A stretch of DNA of 64,000 nt from Saccharomycopsis malanga (lineage: Eukaryota > Ascomycota > Saccharomycetes > Ascoideales > Saccharomycopsidaceae). The DNA lies in the NCBI GenBank assembly GCA_004014935.1, contig CP025325.1, positions 1,984,001 to 2,048,000 on the forward strand, in the 5' to 3' direction. Below are positions 39,054-49,084 of this stretch, piece by piece; position 1 is the stretch's first letter; the number at the start of each line of letters is the position of its first letter. Position numbers and translations under genes: made by a program. A model generated the notes under the pieces. The model saw only the letters and a list, made by a program, of their open reading frames with translations. It did not search any database and was not told the origin of the DNA.

Positions 39054-41672
39054 ATGTCCATGTCGTTTGAAGATTGTGTTGCTTTCCTTGCAACGTTGAA
39101 CGATCCCAATGGTACCAAGAACACTAATCAAAATGGGCAAGACGACATATTTCCAAGCTACAACAACTATGGAACTTCTGATGGTCTGTCTAACAATTTA
39201 TTGTTTCAAAACTTCTCGAACGTTGAGACAAATTCCTGTCTGAATTTTAATAATGGCAACATCAACAACGATATCAACATCAATAATAACACAATCAATG
39301 GTTACTTATCTCCTGATAGTTTCTCGTCAAACATCAGTTCCAGTCCTGACGCCCAAGACTCTTATTTTTCTCAAAACAAAAACGCTAATCTGTTTGATTC
39401 TAGCAATATGGGCATATTACCTGAGAACGTAGGCAGTCGAGCAGAAGAGTTAGAATCTATTAATGAATTGTTAGCCAATGATGCCAAGTTTAATCCACAA
39501 AATATTAGCATTAAATTAGAAAAAAACTCCTCGTTAAACAATTCAAAATTTCAGTTATCTTCTCAGAAAGTCAAAGGTGAAGGCCCACGCCATTCTACTA
39601 ATGTTGCAATCAAAATGAAACCAGTTGGTTCTTCTTACTCATCATTGAAAAACAACCTCTCCCCTAATGGAAGTAAAGTTACAAAGCCAAAGAAGGAAAA
39701 ATCGTCTCACAACATGATTGAAAAAAGGTATCGTACCAATATCAATGATAAAATTAAATTGTTGAGAGACTGTGTTCCATCATTGAAGGTGCTTTGTGCT
39801 GATAGCGGGGAAGAAGATGTTCAATTAGACGGTTTGCAGCCTGCTAAAAAGTTGAATAAAGCTACAATCTTGTCCAAAGCTACAGAGTATATCAGACACT
39901 TGGAATTGAAAAATGAGCAATTGCAACAAGAAAACGAAAGATTAAAATGTGGAATCACATCAAATTCTGCGTTAGATGACCACATGTCTCATCAATCTTC
40001 TATCTCATCTACTTCCAGTAGCCCAGTTACTGCTAACAACTCTACATATTATAACAATAGCCAACGGGAAAATCCAGAAAGACGTAGAGGCCATAGTGCA
40101 GGTAGTCAGCTTGGGAATAAAGTTTTATTAGGTTCTTTGGCCTGTGTTGTTGGCGCGGGTGCACTTGATGATTTTGGGTCCAACGACGGAAACACTAAAT
40201 CCTTGATGGCAATGCCTATGGTTATCTATCGTAACAATGGTGGTTTAGATATTTTTCCTAGCAAGATGTTCGCGGTGTTGGGGAAATTGTCCTTGGTAAT
40301 TGTATGTGCCTGCTATATTTTCAACTTGGATTTTGGATTTTTCAAAATGCTATCTAGTACATTGCTAGGAAATTCTTGCAGTAAAGATGAGGATCACTCT
40401 TACAATAGTAGCATCCCGTCTTTACAGTTAGTTAGAAACTTTTATATCTTTTGGTTTCAAGATCCTGCCACAGTTTCAAAAAGAGTAGAGAAAGATTTGG
40501 AAAGTGCGGTGCTCAGTTGTATTTCCCAATCTGGTAATGAGAATGTAGATCCAACATGCATCCAAGGCATATACAGTCCCTTATTTCAATCCATCGTTTA
40601 CTTACCAAACAAGCTATGTTCAGCCGAACAAAATGCTGATATACAGTTCAACAAATCTTTTTTGGTCAAACTTCTCACCTTTAACAAACACTATTTGATC
40701 AAAAAGGCAGGAGACATTATTGCGAAACATTTATTCAACTCTTCACAGAATTTATTAGACCCTGAAAGCAACGGTTCTGCTACATTAATACAAAAGTTCT
40801 CTTACGAAGAAACTATTGCCCAAATTCCATACATTCACAAGCTGCTAAACAAATATTCAATCTCCTCTGCCACTTGTGCGGAGACTTTTGGATCATGGAG
40901 AGCAAACGAGTACTTGCACGATGCACTTTGCTTGTTGCTTGAAGACACTTTGGGTTCTGATGTTTCCGATAACGACACGATGATGGCAGCCGCCGATTTG
41001 CTTATGAAAGCAAAAGAGATTGCGCCATCTACGTCACCAGAATTTTTGGGCCTTGAATTGGTGCACTCATTGATCAAATCAGACTCACAAGAAATAATAA
41101 GCTCAATCGCACACATTTTCGAAACTGATTATGAGAAAAGCATTTCTGATTTCAAAAGATCCTCCTACACAATTAATGTTAATCATTCCATTTTAATAAT
41201 ATCAGCATTCATTAAATGCATACTTAAAGGTGACTTTCCAAAGGATTCCAAGCTTCAATTGGTTTTACAGCTAGTTTTGAGATTGCAAAATGTTAGTCTT
41301 GAAAACCTCGAAACTTTGAAAGTTGAGCTAGTCGGAATTACCGGATTATCTATCGTTTTAACAGAATTGCAGCGCTTCATACAAGGTTTTGAATTGTCAA
41401 CATCATTGAACAGCGATGCCCAACTCTACATGATCAATTTTCTTCTCTCTCAATTGGAAGAGTTCTCAGGTTTCTGCCGTGTATGGCTAGGGTCTAAGCA
41501 TGGTAATGCCGTGGATAACTTGGAACTCAGAAAGTATCTCATTCAGAGACTCGTTGACTTTAACAAGGAATTTGATGAGCGTATTGTTAAGTTGGACTCT
41601 ATCAAAAATAATAACAACCTATATCTTTCTAATCACAGTAATGTTTCACAAAACTTGGAAAATAGGGTATAG
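39054..41672 (+). CDS. SREBP-family bHLH-leucine zipper transcription factor, membrane-anchored (Cph2/Hms1-like)
   Basis: 872 residues. The basic region HNMIEKRYRTNINDKIKLL (about 219-237) has the Tyr in place of Arg that marks SREBP-type factors. The helix-loop-helix has a long acidic loop (ADSGEEDVQLDG), and a leucine zipper follows to about residue 303. Two hydrophobic segments (about 354-374 and 405-430) could anchor the factor in the ER membrane, as in SREBPs. The ~440-residue C-terminal half is helical and belongs to the conserved C-terminal region of fungal SREBP homologues. The N-terminus is Asn-rich and acidic, suited to activation. In Candida albicans the homologues Cph2 and Hms1 control filamentation and sterol or hypoxia genes. 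Which paralogue this is I cannot decide. The long upstream region suggests complex regulation. Confidence 0.85.
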   Translation: MSMSFEDCVAFLATLNDPNGTKNTNQNGQDDIFPSYNNYGTSDGLSNNLLFQNFSNVETNSCLNFNNGNINNDININNNTINGYLSPDSFSSNISSSPDAQDSYFSQNKNANLFDSSNMGILPENVGSRAEELESINELLANDAKFNPQNISIKLEKNSSLNNSKFQLSSQKVKGEGPRHSTNVAIKMKPVGSSYSSLKNNLSPNGSKVTKPKKEKSSHNMIEKRYRTNINDKIKLLRDCVPSLKVLCADSGEEDVQLDGLQPAKKLNKATILSKATEYIRHLELKNEQLQQENERLKCGITSNSALDDHMSHQSSISSTSSSPVTANNSTYYNNSQRENPERRRGHSAGSQLGNKVLLGSLACVVGAGALDDFGSNDGNTKSLMAMPMVIYRNNGGLDIFPSKMFAVLGKLSLVIVCACYIFNLDFGFFKMLSSTLLGNSCSKDEDHSYNSSIPSLQLVRNFYIFWFQDPATVSKRVEKDLESAVLSCISQSGNENVDPTCIQGIYSPLFQSIVYLPNKLCSAEQNADIQFNKSFLVKLLTFNKHYLIKKAGDIIAKHLFNSSQNLLDPESNGSATLIQKFSYEETIAQIPYIHKLLNKYSISSATCAETFGSWRANEYLHDALCLLLEDTLGSDVSDNDTMMAAADLLMKAKEIAPSTSPEFLGLELVHSLIKSDSQEIISSIAHIFETDYEKSISDFKRSSYTINVNHSILIISAFIKCILKGDFPKDSKLQLVLQLVLRLQNVSLENLETLKVELVGITGLSIVLTELQRFIQGFELSTSLNSDAQLYMINFLLSQLEEFSGFCRVWLGSKHGNAVDNLELRKYLIQRLVDFNKEFDERIVKLDSIKNNNNLYLSNHSNVSQNLENRV

Positions 41673-42355
41673 GAGGATAATACCTAAAGCGATTTAATAG
41701 TTGCCAACGAGCAAGCTAATTCGGTCATATCTCGTTAAAGCTTAAAAACATTGTCTTTCTTGCTTCATGCTGTGTTCATTAGTTTCCTATTTATTTATCA
41801 TTACTACTTTTTTCTTGCTTTTATAAGGATCGCTTTGCGTCGTGCCAACATTAATCATACAGTCTCTACGTTTCTTTGGTTTATTTGTTTGCTTTATTTC
41901 ATATTTCTTTGTTATGTCTTTCTTTTAATCTTCAATGCTTATTTATGGATTATTCACCCATTCTTTCTATTTTTTGTGTCTCAAAGTTTGTCCGCCTCAA
42001 GAGTATCCAATTTACATGTACCAATTATATCTCTCTTTTATAATACGTTTATTATGAGTTCATGCAAACCATCACTATAATTCATCATCGGAGCCATGTT
42101 GAAATAAAATGTAGCCTTTATGCGCCCTCTTGCCTTACTAGAAATAATAAAAGTTGCCCGTGCAGTTCACGTTTTTACCACGTTTTTATCATACTTTTAT
42201 CATGTGACCGTTGTGACAGTTTTTTTGGTATCTTTTTTTCCTACTCACTCAGCGTAGGATGGTCAAAATTAAACATAATGAAAAATTGAATATAGCAGAA
42301 TACGACCCATTGGTACCAGAAATACTATAGCATCAACAGTATCAAAACACACAAA
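41673..42355. other. Intergenic region between the bHLH gene and eL28
   Basis: The first half is T-rich 3' flank; a 109-codon frame there is low-complexity and non-coding in character. The second half is the eL28 promoter, with a Cbf1-type site CATGTGAC at 42201-42208. Confidence 0.5.
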
Positions 42356-43071
42356 ATGACTTACGCCAACGTTTCTAAGTAGGTACCAGATGAGAAATTT
42401 GATAAGTGTGATGATGTGGCGGTGATTGGAGTGGCATCTAGACTGAAGAAGGATACCCAAGATAAATATAATAAATAAGTATTGGACTTTGAAATGGAAA
42501 ATAAGTAGCAATATTCATAGCAAGTTTCTCTTATGAAAAAGGTTTTCAAACAAAACACCTACAGTATCTTAGTAATGCTTAAATTACAAAGCCATAAAAA
42601 ATCTTTTCACTTAATAGATAACTTCTCTACCACCACACATAACAGACATGACATATGGGAAGCAAACTAACCTCCTTTTTTAGCGATTTGATCTGGGAAT
42701 TGACCAAAGGTAGCAACAAGTACCTTGTCAAATTCCAAGGAATTGAGTTCTCCAAGGACCCATTGAACTTGACCAAGAAGAACTCCAAGAACTCTTCTGG
42801 TTTGGTTAACGACAAAGCCGTCGGTATCTCTGAGTCCAACGGTAACATTGTTGTCTCCACCAAGGTCAGCAAGAATGTCAACAAGCCAAACAAGGCTGTC
42901 CACGTTCAAAAGTTCAGCGAATACAAGCCAGTCAGAAAGACTGCTTTGGCTGTTTCTAACACCGTCAAGGGCTACAGAGACGACTTGAGAGTTGTTGCTG
43001 TTAAGACTGCTTCTCAATACAGCAGAGGTAAGATCGCCAAGAAGTCTTACCCAGTCAAGTCCAGAAAATAA
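42356..43071 (+). CDS. RPL28 (eL28 family): Cytosolic 60S ribosomal protein eL28, one intron
   Basis: Spliced product of 136 residues. Exon 1 is 42356-42378 (MTYANVS plus two bases). The 305-bp intron (42379-42683) has 5' GTAGGT, branch AACTAAC (42665-42671), a pyrimidine tract and TAG. Exon 2 is 42684-43071 and begins in phase as N-DLIWELTKGSNKYLVKF. The uninterrupted frame from 42655 would read through the branch site and polypyrimidine tract, giving an unnatural N-terminus. The body has the eL28 signatures: LIWELT near the start, KAVGIS, and a Lys/Arg-rich C-terminus with RDDLRVVAVKTASQYSR. eL28 exists in animals and many fungi but is missing from S. cerevisiae. Codon bias is very strong, as in other ribosomal protein genes. 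The S. cerevisiae gene named RPL28 encodes uL15, a different protein. Confidence 0.88.
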
Positions 43072-43960
43072 GTGTTTTTTTGATGTTTATCTTAATCAAA
43101 TGATTTTTTAATGTATTTCACTTGTAGGGTTAATAGTAAGACTTGTTCGCAACTGCTACTCATCAAATTCATGCATTAAATTCATGGCATGGCTTACGTG
43201 TAAGGGTTGTTATGATGTTCAGATGACACACGTGCGTTACCCAACCCTCCAAATCAATTTAGACTAGCTTCACTGGTGAGTTTCCGAGTGGTTTGCCTGT
43301 CCTTAAACAGACCTTATGGGGTATCTGTTTCGGCCGGCTACTAGCGGAAAGCCCAAACACGGCCTATTTACTTTGGCGACTCTAAAAATTACCTTTTTTT
43401 ATGGGGAGGGGGAGGTCTCGGCAATACAGGATGGCACTCTTCAAAAGTGGGACGATAATTTGATTATTTTCTTTTATTGCGCAAGTTTATGTTACTGTAG
43501 TTACAATAACGTAGTAACTACCACTACTATAGAATCAGTCTAGAATAACTGAAAACAGGCAATCATACAAGTGAAAATTAAAATTAAAATTAAAAATCGG
43601 AGCTGAGAATCCCGCGCAAATGTGGTGCATATTGCCGCATCCTAACGCATATACGCACAGCATTGAAAGGCGGTTGCCGCTGCAGACGCCGCTGTGCCAC
43701 GCATGGATTGCGCACAACGGCCGTTTCCACAGGTAAATGCTTGCACACTGAGGATCGGTAGGTGCTACTGTCACTTTGGCATCGCGATTATGACTCCATT
43801 GTATTATATTGTAGGTATATATATATATTTAGATCTAGTATATATATATATATAGAAGGGCTCCTTGCTTTCTTATATTTTGGCACTTTTTTTCCTAGTG
43901 ATTTTTGACACTGCCAATATACATACAATATTATCTTACTACTAGATCCTACAGCCCAAC
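43072..43960. other. Intergenic region upstream of the PAM2-motif gene
   Basis: Contains a short AAATTA microsatellite (about 43574-43596) and AT-rich palindromic sequence at 43811-43855 (TATATA runs on both sides of AGATCT). Frames of 75-79 codons have no supporting features. Confidence 0.4.
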
Positions 43961-44242
43961 ATGATATCACTAGAACATAACAGCAGTTTTTTCACTATGA
44001 CTGGCTCGAAAGCTACTACTACTGCACAGATAGACAAAAAAAGCCATTTGCCAAAACTTAACACCAACACAAATACATTCAAGGCACAAGACTCAGATGC
44101 CATTCAACTCAACAGTGCTGGAAGCTCGTTGTTTCCTGAAATCAATTCTGCCCAGTTCAATCCCGGCTCCAGAGACTACGTTCCCTTGACTGCTTCTATT
44201 TCCCCTGTGGAGTTAGACATGGACATGTTTCTGCTCAGTTAG
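43961..44242 (+). CDS. Small protein with three PAM2-like motifs (putative poly(A)-binding protein ligand)
   Basis: 93 residues, ATG-started, unrecognised by name. Three evenly placed segments fit the PAM2 pattern (LNxxAxxFxP) recognised by the MLLE domain of poly(A)-binding protein: KLNTNTNTFKA at 32-42, QLNSAGSSLFP at 49-59 and QFNPGSRDYVP at 65-75. The third is the best match (compare LNPNAKEFVP), with aromatic replacements. The rest is Ser/Thr/Asn-rich and disordered, ending in the acidic-hydrophobic VELDMDMFLLS. This suggests a multivalent Pab1-binding peptide acting in mRNA translation or decay. The motif reading is direct; the function is inference. A second possible start is M13. Confidence 0.65.
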   Translation: MISLEHNSSFFTMTGSKATTTAQIDKKSHLPKLNTNTNTFKAQDSDAIQLNSAGSSLFPEINSAQFNPGSRDYVPLTASISPVELDMDMFLLS

Positions 44243-45657
44243 CTTGACCAATATATATTGGGTGGGTTGGTTGAGCCTTGAAATGCTCAACTTGACCTGA
44301 AATTTTTGTTTGTTTGATTTTTTTTACTCGGGTGGTTTTTGGTTTACTGCTACCGTTATAGAGGTACTAGAGGTTTTGTTTCTACATTGTATTATTATCA
44401 TCTATTTGCTATATCGTTTCCCTAGCCTCTTCAAGCTATATACATATTGCTTTTTCTGGCTTTTTTTACTATTTTCCGTACATTTTCGTTGTAGACCTGC
44501 TTTCGCGTTTGTTTTTTTCTCATTCATGAGTCAACACATCAGTACATGTTCTGTTTCTTCAAGACCTATATTGAAATATTTGTTCGTATATTTTCATTTC
44601 TATTAGGAACATCAATGATGTGCCTTGGTGCGCCTCGCTGCATCCCAATGCACAAGGCTCGGCGTCTTTGCAGATGCGATGCCACACCCATAAATAAGGG
44701 TGTTCGAGCTCGCTTGCTATGGTCCAGATCCAGGAATTAAAGGGCCAACCACAAGGCTTCAAGCCTTTTGTTACAACTTCAATACTACTAGTGGGCCCTA
44801 ATTCGACTCTTGGACCGCTTGCTGTCAAAAAGAAAAGGTAAAAAGAATAAAAATAACAAAATAGCTCATGCATTAAGTTGTCGTCAATGCCTCTACTAAA
44901 GCGTACCTCATCCAGTTAATTTACTAACAAATTGCGGATTTCCGTATGCAGTTGTGTTTCAAAGTCTCCCAAAGTTGAACTATCAGCATTTAACTCTAGT
45001 TTATGCGAAACCCCCAGGGTGTTGCTAATGTTCCAAGATTATGTGATACAACAGAGACTGTTGGTCCGCTTTTTAGTTGTTTAAACAAGGATATTAATCT
45101 ATAATATATAATTTAGGCTGAATTCAGTAAAAACCACTCATGGTTGTTTGACACAGTAGCTAAAAAAAGAAATGATGTTCATATGATCAGCACTACTAAA
45201 AATCCGCAAAATGTAGATTTTTCCGCCTTCTCATTACTGGAGGTTTGCCGGTTTATAAGAAACCTTGTACAACCATGCAATCATGATTGACAGAGGTTTT
45301 CAAATTCAAAAAATACAGGTGACCCTATATTACTGGCTAATTTAATCAAGTTTTGCTTATAATTGGCTTTATAAATAATGTTCTACTCGGTTCAAAAAAA
45401 AATGGTACTCGTAAACTTTTAAATGACAATTAACCCCTCTAAATCAAGGACATATGAAGCACATCATCAGTTATAACTTCTCTTGACCCTTTGGGATGAG
45501 ATATACCATGGACATGGGCCTTTATAAATAAATATTACCCTCCTTGGACATTGAAAATTTCATTTTTCACCAATTTTTTTCAGTAAGCATGAGTAGACAT
45601 CGATAATAATGTCCACAGAGAAGCGTATAAACGACAAGGAAATCATTAACTTACAAA
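44243..45657. other. Intergenic region upstream of MRPL35
   Basis: 1.4 kb. The first part is a very T-rich 3' flank. A GC-richer patch (about 44620-44830) looks different from its surroundings, but I could not fit a tRNA or gene. The last part is the MRPL35 promoter, with AATTTTTTT at 45572-45580, the element typical of Candida ribosomal protein promoters. Confidence 0.4.
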
Positions 45658-45671
45658 ATGTTTGGAAATAG
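45609..45671 (+). other. Upstream ORF overlapping the MRPL35 start codon
   Basis: ATG at 45609 opens a 20-codon frame (MSTEKRINDKEIINLQNVWK) that stops at 45669-45671, past the MRPL35 ATG (45658) and in another frame. If it lies within the mRNA it would reduce translation of MRPL35. Confidence 0.4.
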
Positions 45672-46827
45672 TGTGACATGTAGAGCCGCTCAAGGACTAA
45701 TACGTTCTGGGCTAGGTAAGGCACCATTCAGCTCTGCCGCTGTACGTTTGAATGAGCAGCTGAAGGTTAGTGAGGGAGTATGGTCTAATTTTGAAAAAAG
45801 ATCAGAAGATCTTAAGATTTTCAATCCTGTTTTAAGAGACGAAATAATAAACGGAGTCAATCCAAAAGAAGGTCCTATTACTGTCAAAAGACCTATCAAC
45901 AAATATGCGTACACTTCTCCAAACGGGTTGAACGAAGTCTTTCCCTTGGCATACAACTTGTTGCAAGAGCATGCTGCTAAGGTCTACGAGAAGATTGCCA
46001 AGTTAGATGAAGAAATAGCCAATAGTCAAGATGAGTTGGTTCTTCAGAATCTTAACAAGACTAAGAGAGCGCTTGTTATCGAAGCAGAGAAACATAATCC
46101 AGAAGTATTGTATAAGGTGCAATTTGCAAACCCTGAGAACTTGAACTTGGGAGAAACCATATACCAGCACTACTATAAGACCAGAAATTTTGAAGGGTAT
46201 AACAAGATGCTTCTTATGCAGAGGGTTGAACAAATGAAGGTTATTCCAGATTCTATTCCTACTATCAACCCAGAAGTTGAATTGGATATAAAATTCATCA
46301 ATGAGTCAGGTGTAAACAGAAAGATCACTCCAGGCGACATCCTTTCTTCCAAAACAACCGCTAAGCCTCCGATTTTTCAAGTAAAATCATTTCAAGATCT
46401 TAATCCAAACGACAAACACACATTGCTTGTAGTGAACTTGGATGAGCCGGATTTGGAAAGAAATTCGTTTAGTATCACCTTGAACTACGCTTTGAAAGAT
46501 ATTAAGCTTACATCTAACAACCAATTTCTCAGATTTGACGCAGAAAATTCTAATGGTGCCGAATTTGTCGAATATTTGCCTCCTGTTCCAGAAAAGAACG
46601 CTCCGGTTAATAGATTTGTAGTGTTGCTTTTTAAGCAGCCTTCCGACTTGCAAAGTCTTGAGTCTTTCGACCAACAAGACTTTGATTTGAGAAAGTTTGT
46701 CAGCATCAACAACTTGTCCCCAATAGGTATTAACTTCTGGAGAAGCACTTGGGATAATAACGTGAAAAACGTAAGAAAGGCATACGGATTGCCTGAAGGT
46801 AGAGTTTTCCATAGAGTACGCCGTTAG
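45658..46827 (+). CDS. MRPL35: Mitochondrial large-subunit ribosomal protein mL38 (MRPL35)
   Basis: 389 residues (367 in S. cerevisiae). The N-terminus (MFGNSVTCRAAQGLIRSGLG) is a typical mitochondrial presequence: Arg-rich, Ser-rich, no acids for 30 residues. The C-terminal half is a PEBP-like (phosphatidylethanolamine-binding) fold, with KHTLLVVNLDEPDLERNSF (the ligand-site DPD-type loop appears as DEPD), EYLPPVPEKNAPVNRFVVLLF and INFWRSTWDNN. mL38 sits at the central protuberance of the mitoribosome. The N-terminal half has the conserved VFPLAYNLLQEHAAKVYEKI helix. Its convergent neighbour TIM11 is also the neighbour in S. cerevisiae (YDR322W and YDR322C-A). Confidence 0.95.
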   Translation: MFGNSVTCRAAQGLIRSGLGKAPFSSAAVRLNEQLKVSEGVWSNFEKRSEDLKIFNPVLRDEIINGVNPKEGPITVKRPINKYAYTSPNGLNEVFPLAYNLLQEHAAKVYEKIAKLDEEIANSQDELVLQNLNKTKRALVIEAEKHNPEVLYKVQFANPENLNLGETIYQHYYKTRNFEGYNKMLLMQRVEQMKVIPDSIPTINPEVELDIKFINESGVNRKITPGDILSSKTTAKPPIFQVKSFQDLNPNDKHTLLVVNLDEPDLERNSFSITLNYALKDIKLTSNNQFLRFDAENSNGAEFVEYLPPVPEKNAPVNRFVVLLFKQPSDLQSLESFDQQDFDLRKFVSINNLSPIGINFWRSTWDNNVKNVRKAYGLPEGRVFHRVRR

Positions 46828-47199
46828 TGTATGTTTTGTTCTCTCCTCGCTTGTATCTAATTTTTATATTTTGAATACCTGTCGTAAAAGGTTGTGAATA
46901 CATATCTTTGCATGTAAAAAATAATCGTAAGTTACTTGGCGATTATAATTGTATTTATTCAGGCGTGGCTTGCATTGCAATAGCTTACACACAAATCACA
47001 TCGTTCTGTAACTACATCTTCTATTAATCTAACACGATGTAATCCGTCAATTACTTATAAAGCGGTACGTTAAATATAGTCATACTAGATATAATATGTG
47101 CCTAAATAAACAAGTTTCATGAAAAAGCGCCTGGCACACCATGACAGAAATCGTACTATTAATATAATATTTATTATATTTCATATCTCCTCGTCAAAT
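46828..47199. other. Intergenic region between convergent MRPL35 and TIM11
   Basis: 3' flanks of the two genes, AT-rich. Nothing else seen. Confidence 0.4.
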
Positions 47200-47732
47200 T
47201 TATTTCAAAGCCTCGATACTACTTAAGATAACCTTGGCCAAGTCCAAGTTCTTGTCATCAAGATTAATTTTGGACAAATCAGTGCTGCTGCTGTCACTTG
47301 GCTTGCTGTTCAATTTGGCAAACTCTTCCTTAGCTTCAAGAATTAACTTTTCAGTGTCCTTGAATTTTTGGTCGGCCTCCTTCTTTTGGGCAATAGATTT
47401 AAGAGAAGCTCTATGATAGAAACCATAGAATATACCGGCACCCAAGGCAGAATATCTAAAGACCTATAATGGAGTTAGTATTTGTTTTCGATTGTAGTAA
47501 AAAGTCTTATCTTTGATTTTAAGAGGTATGGTGATATAACTAAAAGCATGTTTTTTGTATTTCCACTACAAATTTTTCTTTGATTGTCAACCACTCCAAC
47601 ATAACCTCATCACTGTTTTTTTTTTTTTGTTTTCCAATGTTTTTAACATCATAACTTAAAATAGCAGTGTGACTAGCTTCAATCAAAAATTTAAAGTATT
47701 TCTGATTCACATACGTTGAAAGTAGAACTCAT
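47200..47732 (-). CDS. TIM11: ATP synthase subunit e (Tim11/Atp21), one intron
   Basis: Spliced product of 93 residues (96 in S. cerevisiae). Exon 1 is 47715-47732 (MSSTFN). The 251-bp intron (47464-47714) has GTATGT, branch TACTAAC (read from 47474-47480) and TAG. Exon 2 is 47200-47463 and starts VFRYSALGAGIFYGFYHR. The joined N-terminus lines up with yeast Tim11 (MSTVNVLRYSALGLG). The single membrane segment carries the GxGxxxG motif through which subunit e makes ATP synthase dimers and shapes cristae. A charged coiled-coil tail follows. The uninterrupted frame alone lacks the membrane segment's start, so the intron is needed. Confidence 0.93.
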
Positions 47733-48607
47733 ATTGATACTATGCTGTACTTTGACTATGAACCGTTCTGTTAAAATAACAATCTGCTATTTGAATTTAA
47801 CACAAAAGAGAGCTCGAAGAAAACCAAGAAGTAAAATAGCCTTTCAATTGATTCTATAATGGCACTACTACCAGTTATTTCTCTTTTTTCCTCCTAATTT
47901 TCAACCTGTTAAAAAATGCTAAAAAACCCATCTTATTGGCCAAGGGCTCAAGATAAAATTTCAAGAAAAATAAAAAAAAAAACCAAAAAAAAAAATGAGC
48001 GGTAGGAGAATCGAACCCCTGTCCCATGATTGGAAGTCATAGATGATAACCACTACACTAACCGCCCAAATTCTGATTCTTCAAATTTTTCATCATTTAA
48101 GTAAAGTCTACATAATAGTTAATTTTGCAAACAAAGCTTTAAACATGTAACAATTTGATGTGAATATGAAATATATATTGTTTCTATTAAATAACATGGC
48201 TTTTCCCAAAATTTTATCTAATATTCTTTTGAATAGAAGGAAAATCAAATCAGCCTGCTTTTCATATATAATAATCTATCTTCAGTGACCCTCGAAATGA
48301 GAGCCTTTTTCACAATGTACACCATTCTCTAGCTTCAGAGTGGTGTTCTTTCAGGTTGAGAACAAGTAGTTCGTAGTTTTGTACTGCTTTAAAAGACTAA
48401 TGGGTGAGTTTTTATTACTATATCTGCTAAAGATTTGTATATTTAATATTGAACTCTTTTTGCAAGTTATTCTACAGTTTATGAAAAGCAAAAAAAATGT
48501 AGTTTAACTTGATGATTCAACAAGTATGTAAAAATAGAAAAATAAATGCACAAATGTCATTTTAAAATCCTAAAAAAATATATTATAGCAAGAAAGGGAC
48601 TAAATAA
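47733..48607. other. Intergenic region with a tRNA-Gly gene
   Basis: TIM11 promoter on the left, tRNA-Gly at 47996-48067, and AT-rich sequence on the right up to the 3' end of the secreted-protein gene. No other gene seen. Confidence 0.45.
47996..48067 (-). tRNA. tRNA-Gly (TCC)
   Basis: The reverse strand begins GGGCGGTTAGTGTAGTGGTT and ends GATTCTCCTACCGCTCA. The anticodon TCC (48032-48034) is within ACTTCCAAT. Length is 72 nt with no intron, and the acceptor stem pairs in all seven positions with one G-U. The A run before it on the + strand gives the T terminator. Confidence 0.96.
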
Positions 48608-49084
48608 CTAGTTGGATGTGCTAATTTCCAACTCAATATCAATTCCGCCTGGGCACTCAGAATTGAAAGTTAAAGAATACTTGTTTTCTCCTGATGGACA
48701 GGCAAAAAATGATTGGCTGCCTTGGTAAGCAAGATGGCGGTCATCAATAGAGAAACCAGTAGCAGCGGCTTCATTTTCACCCACAACACCAATCTCGCCA
48801 GTTGCGCCATCCACGTTTATGCTTCTGTCACCGGAGTCTTTCAAAGAAGAATTTTCTTGAAAACTCAACACCACAGGGTTGCCTTCATCACTACCAACTG
48901 AAAAAACATGAAGGTGAGAGTCAACCACTTTGATTGGAGCCTCATGCACTGGACTGTCGGAGTGAATAGCCACCAAGCCGAAAGTAGTAGCATTGGAATC
49001 ATCTCTGATATGAAGGGTAGGGGCAGCGAAAGAGACACGAGCAAAAGCAGCGATAATAGGAGCAAAACTTGTTAGGAAAATCAT
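48608..49084 (-). CDS. Putative secreted or cell-wall protein (158 residues)
   Basis: Starts at the ATG at 49084 (MIFLTSFAPIIAAFARVSFA); a two-residue longer frame begins with TTG. The first ~21 residues form a signal peptide. The mature part is β-rich, acidic, with only two cysteines (in FFACPSGENKYSL and NSECPGGIDIEL). The pattern GLVAIHSDSPVHEAPIKV near the front and GFSIDDRHLAYQGSQSFFAC near the end resembles small fungal cell-wall proteins of the PhiA type and the C-terminal repeats of some Candida wall proteins. It has no GPI signal or Ser/Thr-rich region, so it is probably secreted or non-covalently bound. The exact family is uncertain. Confidence 0.75.
   Translation of the reverse strand: MIFLTSFAPIIAAFARVSFAAPTLHIRDDSNATTFGLVAIHSDSPVHEAPIKVVDSHLHVFSVGSDEGNPVVLSFQENSSLKDSGDRSINVDGATGEIGVVGENEAAATGFSIDDRHLAYQGSQSFFACPSGENKYSLTFNSECPGGIDIELEISTSN

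Noticed and set aside
41751-42080. 109-codon frame after the bHLH gene
   Set aside because: Phe/Leu/Ile-rich translation of T-rich 3' flank with no motif.
43535-43774. 79-codon reverse frame downstream of eL28
   Set aside because: No motif or signal and unremarkable codon use; the region also has an AAATTA microsatellite.
44600-44830. Possible tRNA or repeat in a GC-richer patch
   Set aside because: Partial B-box-like sequence exists but no consistent A box, stem pairing or match to the other repeat copies.
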